From NCBI GenBank assembly GCA_038237245.1, contig JBBRYY010000005.1:1-64000 (forward strand): a stretch of DNA of 64,000 nucleotides, given 5' to 3'. Positions 60,726 to 64,000 of this stretch are shown in pieces. Below the pieces are notes generated by a model. That model saw only the letters and a program-made list of their open reading frames with translations. It was not told where the DNA came from and ran no database searches. A program made the translations under genes and the position numbers. This DNA comes from FEN-1250 sp038237245 (lineage in GTDB: Bacteria; Gemmatimonadota; Gemmatimonadetes; Gemmatimonadales; Gemmatimonadaceae). Position 1 is the stretch's first letter. Every line of letters begins with the position of its first letter.

Positions 60726-61757
60726 ATGAATGTCACCGTCCTGCTCGGGGGAACCTCGTCGGAACGCGACGTCTCGCTGGCATCGGGGCTGCGAATCGCG
60801 CACGCGCTGCGCCAGTCCGGCCATGCGGTGACCTGCGTCGACCCCGCGCTCGGCGAGCTGCCGCGGAGCGAGGAGGATTCACTTCGGACGGCCGGCGTCG
60901 TCAAGCGCGAGCCTCCGACGCGCAAGGCGCTCCAGGCGATGGCGCAGAGGTCGCTCGTCACCACGCTCGGCGCGATGCCCGCGGTGCGGAATGCCGACGT
61001 CGTCTTCATCGCGCTGCACGGCGGCGACGGCGAGGATGGCACGGTTCAGGCGATCCTGGATCTCGCGCGCGTGCCGTACACCGGAAGTGGCCATCTCGCG
61101 AGCGCGCTCGCGATGGACAAGGATCTCTCGAAGCGGCTCTTTCGAGCCGCAGGGGTTCCGACGGCGGACTGGATCATGACCGGGCCGGCGGCGTCGTTGA
61201 GCGCGGGCGAGGTCGAGAAGGCGCTCGGATTCCCGGTGGTGGTCAAGCCGTCGAAGGAAGGGTCGACGGTCGGACTCTCGGTGGTGAAGGAGGCTGGTCA
61301 GCTGGCCGGCGCGATCGCCGAGGCAGCGCTCTATGATGACGAGGTGATGGTCGAGCGGTTCGTGGCGGGGCGGGAGCTCACCGTGGGCGTCCTGGGCGAC
61401 CATGCGATGCCCGTAGGGGAGATCATCCCGAAGCACGAGATCTACGACTACGAGTGCAAATACACGCCGGGAATGGCGGTGGAGGAGTTTCCGGCGAAGC
61501 TCACGCCGGCGCTCTCGGCCGAGACGCAGCGGCTCGCCGTGCTCGCCTACCGGGCGCTCAAGCTTGACGGCTGCGCACGAATAGACTTCCGTATGACCGC
61601 GGGAGGGGAGCTCTTCTGCCTCGAGGCGAACACCCTTCCCGGAATGACCGCGACCAGCCTGATTCCACAGGCGGCGGCGGCCGAGGGGATAGACTTCAGC
61701 ACGTTCTGCGATCGCATCGTGGCGCTCGCGAAGAAGACACGAGGTGAGGGACAGTAA
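60726..61757 (+). CDS. ddl: D-alanine--D-alanine ligase
   Basis: 343-residue ATP-grasp enzyme that makes the D-Ala-D-Ala end of peptidoglycan precursors. VTVLLGGTSSERDVSLASG, FIALHGGDGEDGTVQAIL, YTGSGHLASALAMDK, VVVKPSKEGSTVGLSVV and FCLEANTLPGMTATSLIPQ are the standard blocks. ATG 60726 is the family start; the frame is open to 60660. Its TAA shares a base with the next ATG (TAATG). Confidence 0.95.
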   Translation: MNVTVLLGGTSSERDVSLASGLRIAHALRQSGHAVTCVDPALGELPRSEEDSLRTAGVVKREPPTRKALQAMAQRSLVTTLGAMPAVRNADVVFIALHGGDGEDGTVQAILDLARVPYTGSGHLASALAMDKDLSKRLFRAAGVPTADWIMTGPAASLSAGEVEKALGFPVVVKPSKEGSTVGLSVVKEAGQLAGAIAEAALYDDEVMVERFVAGRELTVGVLGDHAMPVGEIIPKHEIYDYECKYTPGMAVEEFPAKLTPALSAETQRLAVLAYRALKLDGCARIDFRMTAGGELFCLEANTLPGMTATSLIPQAAAAEGIDFSTFCDRIVALAKKTRGEGQ

Positions 61758-62416
61758 TGGCGCGTTCAACTCTTCCGACTGCACCCATCGCGGGGCTCTC
61801 TCCGGGCGTTCAAGCGCAGGGGATCTGGTCCGGGCGGCGACAGCTGTTCGTTCGATTCGCGGGCGAGGCCGAAACCGCCGTGCTCTACTCGAGCGAGATG
61901 CTGGCGAAGCAGCTCGAGCGCGCGACGGCGCAGGCGCTCGTGCACTCGATTCTGCTGAGTGGGCGCGATCCGCTCTCGTGTGCCCCGTTCATCGCAGCGG
62001 TGTTTGGAAACTGGAGCGCGCCGCTTCCCGTCATTCTGGAGTGCGACGGGCAGCGGCCGGACGCGCTGGAGGATGTCGTGCGCGTGGTAGCGATGGTGCA
62101 CGTACTGTGGGAGTTCCCGGACGCGCCGTCGGGGGCGGAACGAACCGTTGCATCGCTTGCGGCCGTTGCCTCGGCGGGGACCGCGCATGCGCTCACGCTC
62201 GCTCCGCGCGATGGCACGAGTGACGGGCAGATATTGCGACTCGTCGAGCAGGCACACGCCGCCGCGCCGGGGACCAAGATCGTGATCCATCCTGCGCCTG
62301 CGGGGGAGAAGTCGCCGCTCGACCGGCGGTACGCAACGCTGCTCGAGCAGGCGACGACGATTCACCGCGACGTGGTGCTCGCGTTTCGAATTCCGGGTCC
62401 CGTCGGAACCCGGTAG
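61757..62416 (+). CDS. Hypothetical protein between ddl and rhomboid
   Basis: 219 residues, no signal peptide or membrane segment. An N-terminal part with GIWSGRRQLFVRFAGEAETAVLYSS is followed by helices and strands with LEDVVRVVAMVHVLWEFPD and TKIVIHPAPAGEKSPLDRRY. The last pattern and the alternation of strands suggest a Rossmann or TIM-like fold, perhaps a degenerate radical-SAM type without the Cys. I do not recognise it. Start coupling with ddl supports that it is translated. Confidence 0.65.
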   Translation: MARSTLPTAPIAGLSPGVQAQGIWSGRRQLFVRFAGEAETAVLYSSEMLAKQLERATAQALVHSILLSGRDPLSCAPFIAAVFGNWSAPLPVILECDGQRPDALEDVVRVVAMVHVLWEFPDAPSGAERTVASLAAVASAGTAHALTLAPRDGTSDGQILRLVEQAHAAAPGTKIVIHPAPAGEKSPLDRRYATLLEQATTIHRDVVLAFRIPGPVGTR

Positions 62417-62450
62417 GAACCCGGTGTTTGTCATCCGTGTCTAATACTCC

Positions 62451-63371
62451 ATGAACAGCTCCGCCACCGACGAATACGACGTCCCCCGGCTGACACCGGC
62501 GGTGCAGTGGATCATCGCGATCAATGTCGCGGTGTTCTTCCTGCAGCTCACGGTCGTGCGGCCGGCGGACATGGTCGCCGCGCTCGCGTTCAAGAGCCCC
62601 GGGGATCTCACGCAGCGTCCGTGGACGATCGCGACCTACATGTTCGTGCACGCGGGCTTTCTGCATCTCGCGTTCAACATGTGGACGTTGTGGCTGTTCG
62701 GTCCGCGCCTCGAGCAGGCGTGGGGACAGCGCAGCTTCAGCTTCTATTATCTGCTCTGCGGACTCGGCGGATGGCTCGCGGATCTGCTGATCGTGCACAA
62801 CGGCTCGCCGCTGCTCGGTGCATCGGCGGCGATCTTCGGTGTGATGCTGGCGTATGCGATGCGCTGGCCGGACGACGAGGTACGCGTTTTCCCGTTCGTG
62901 TTCGTCGCGATGAAGGTGCGCTGGTTCGTCGTGCTCCTCGCGGCGTGGAATCTCATCCTCGGCGTGATGGCGCTGCACGCGACGGACGGGACGGCGTACA
63001 TGGCGCACCTGGGCGGATTCGCGATTGGATGGCTGTATCTGCGCGCGGCGTCGGTGCCGAGTCTCGACCGGCTGCGCCAGCGGATGTCGCAGATACCCGA
63101 CGTGCCGGACGAGCCGCCGCGCGCGATCCCGCGTACGCACACGCGCTCGCGCGAGCGCACGACCGAGATCGACGAGATCGTGGCGCGCAGCAACGCGATG
63201 GCGGCGAGGCGGCACACGTCGACGATCTCGCTGCCGGGGAAGGTCGGCAAGCAGAAGAGCGAGCTGTTGAATCTCGTACTCGACAAGATCTCGGAGCGCG
63301 GCATCGAGAGTCTGTCGCTCGATGAGCGGCGATTACTCGAGGAGATGTCGAAGCAGCTGCGCAGCGACTGA
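62451..63371 (+). CDS. Rhomboid family intramembrane serine protease
   Basis: 306 residues with about six membrane segments. The catalytic Ser is S125 in LLGASAAIFG, and the partner His is H186 in YMAHLGGFAIGW. FVHAGFLHLAFNMWTLW is the typical loop and second-helix element. After the last helix there is a cytoplasmic tail of about 100 residues with Arg-rich and coiled segments, longer than in most rhomboids. The substrate is unknown. It ends at a strong terminator. Confidence 0.9.
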   Translation: MNSSATDEYDVPRLTPAVQWIIAINVAVFFLQLTVVRPADMVAALAFKSPGDLTQRPWTIATYMFVHAGFLHLAFNMWTLWLFGPRLEQAWGQRSFSFYYLLCGLGGWLADLLIVHNGSPLLGASAAIFGVMLAYAMRWPDDEVRVFPFVFVAMKVRWFVVLLAAWNLILGVMALHATDGTAYMAHLGGFAIGWLYLRAASVPSLDRLRQRMSQIPDVPDEPPRAIPRTHTRSRERTTEIDEIVARSNAMAARRHTSTISLPGKVGKQKSELLNLVLDKISERGIESLSLDERRLLEEMSKQLRSD

Positions 63372-63395
63372 TCGCTCGTGATTCGGAATGAGAGC

Positions 63396-63426
63396 GGGGC
63401 AGCCAGTGGATGGCTGCCCCTCTTTT
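63396..63426 (+). terminator. Intrinsic terminator after the rhomboid gene
   Basis: A perfect 10-bp stem GGGGCAGCCA / TGGCTGCCCC with a five-base loop, followed by TCTTTT. Confidence 0.85.
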
Positions 63427-63436
63427 GCGTGCGGAT

Positions 63437-63600
63437 AAAAAAAGCCCCCCGGGATTGACCCGGGAGGCAGAGCCGCCACGCCGTTCTCGCGGCGGCAACG
63501 GCCAACCCAGAGAGGGCTGGCACACCTTGAACGTACAATCGGGCCCAGTCGCCGTCCAGATGGACTGTGGCCCGGTCGAAGAGCCCGATCATTTAAAGGG
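63437..63600 (-). ncRNA. Candidate structured non-coding RNA with its own terminator
   Basis: On the minus strand this stretch ends in GCCTCCCGGG, a five-base loop and CCCGGGGGGC followed by seven U (63437-63468), a textbook intrinsic terminator, yet no minus-strand gene leads into it. Upstream of the terminator are three more self-pairing elements: ATCGGGC with GCCCGAT enclosing GTCC/GGAC (about 63538-63590), GCCAGCCC with GGGTTGGC (about 63501-63521) and GCCGCC with GGCGGC (about 63472-63498). I cannot assign it to 6S, SRP or tmRNA. The 5' end is a guess. Confidence 0.4.
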
Positions 63601-63610
63601 TTAAGCAAGA

Positions 63611-63624
63611 TTAGAGCGTTCTAA
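63611..63624. promoter_or_regulatory. Inverted repeat TTAGA-GCGT-TCTAA
   Basis: Five-base perfect arms around four bases, between the candidate RNA and the gene starting at 63711; a possible operator for either. Confidence 0.25.
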
Positions 63625-63710
63625 CTTGATTCTGTGAGGTGACGCACCAATCTTGTGGCCCGTCTTGTAGGGTCCGCCAGAGTGATCTTTGTCTTCACCC
63701 GGAGTCGAAC

Positions 63711-64000
63711 GTGCGATCCCCCACCGCACTACTGACACTCTCCCTGTTTTTTGCCCCATCGCTGGCAGCCCAAAAGGTTGCTCCCCCGCCAACGCGTCCG
63801 CGCATCCAGGAGCTCGCGGACACCAACGATGCGCGTGCGTACTATCGCTACGGCATGGCGATGGTGAGCGACAAGCCAGAGGAATCCGTGCGCGGATTCT
63901 ACTGGTCGCTGCAGATCGATCCGTCGTCCGCAGAAACGATGTACGCGCTGCGGACCTCATCGCTGCTCGCGATGTCGTCCGGTGATCTGTACGACTATTT
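63711..64000 (+). CDS. Partial exported TPR-like protein, N-terminal 96 residues
   Basis: A frame from GTG 63711 stays open to the window edge. GGAG at 63701-63704 is well placed. The N-terminus has a signal peptide (LLTLSLFFAPSLAAQ), then DTNDARAYYRYGMAMV and ESVRGFYWSLQIDPSSAETMYA, two helix pairs in tetratricopeptide style. The function cannot be judged from this fragment. Confidence 0.7.
   Translation, partial: MRSPTALLTLSLFFAPSLAAQKVAPPPTRPRIQELADTNDARAYYRYGMAMVSDKPEESVRGFYWSLQIDPSSAETMYALRTSSLLAMSSGDLYDY

Noticed and set aside
63690..63725. tRNA-like string GTTCGACTC on the minus strand
   Set aside because: The flanking bases do not form a T-arm stem and no D-arm, anticodon arm or acceptor stem can be found around it.
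1..64000. CRISPR arrays, insertion sequences, prophage or integron parts
   Set aside because: No regularly spaced repeats, transposase, integrase or terminal inverted repeats were seen; the window appears to be stable chromosome.

Overview
The window looks like the chromosome of a high-GC, Gram-negative bacterium. Gene content and protein flavour remind me of Gemmatimonadota, but I could not test this by alignment. It carries the replication-origin neighbourhood, and about 34 kb of it is devoted to C1 (methanol and formaldehyde) oxidation.

Layout. (1) 1-9.5 kb: edge of a regulator-like gene, the RNase P RNA (rnpB), an exported hypothetical protein, then dnaN and dnaA on the minus strand and the divergent rpmH-rnpA-yidD-yidC-MBL-mnmE run. 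rpmH, and the genes cut by both window edges, are short or partial and were read directly from the sequence. The dnaA-dnaN gap (3066-3282) looks like oriC: TCCACA-like boxes, a run of TAG triplets (DnaA-trio pattern) and an AT-rich tract. (2) 9.5-13.4 kb: metallopeptidase, DUF2225, upp, DUF4177-like, TetR and YdcF genes. (3) 13.9-23.2 kb: two PQQ alcohol dehydrogenases, both with the extra Asp that marks lanthanide enzymes; a small exported protein; a porin; a lysyl-oxidase-like lipoprotein; xoxF, xoxJ and xoxG; and a DoxX protein.

(4) 23.3-47.1 kb: the tetrahydromethanopterin (H4MPT)/methanofuran formaldehyde oxidation system. The catalytic genes fae, mtdB, mch and fhcBADC are all present. 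With them are carrier-biosynthesis candidates: pabA, pabB and pabC for pABA, beta-RFAP synthase, an OrfY-type pterin-binding protein, a pterin dehydratase, a PTPS, a RimK-like glutamate ligase, mfnB, mfnE, mfnF, an MfnD-like ATP-grasp, and DUF447, DUF1464, HisA-like, CitG-like and SDR genes of unclear role. Together they would take methanol to formaldehyde in the periplasm and formaldehyde to formate in the cytoplasm. No formate dehydrogenase, serine-cycle or pqq genes lie in the window.

(5) 47.3-64 kb: housekeeping genes. These are an M16 peptidase pair, NUDIX, an ECF sigma factor with a probable anti-sigma factor, holA, a SPOR protein, mutS, acyl-ACP desaturase, cystathionine beta-synthase, a TonB-domain lipoprotein, ddl, rhomboid, a candidate structured RNA, and the start of another exported protein. 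I saw no tRNA, rRNA, CRISPR array, insertion sequence or prophage. Most genes are packed with 1-4 base stop/start overlaps, often with GTG starts.
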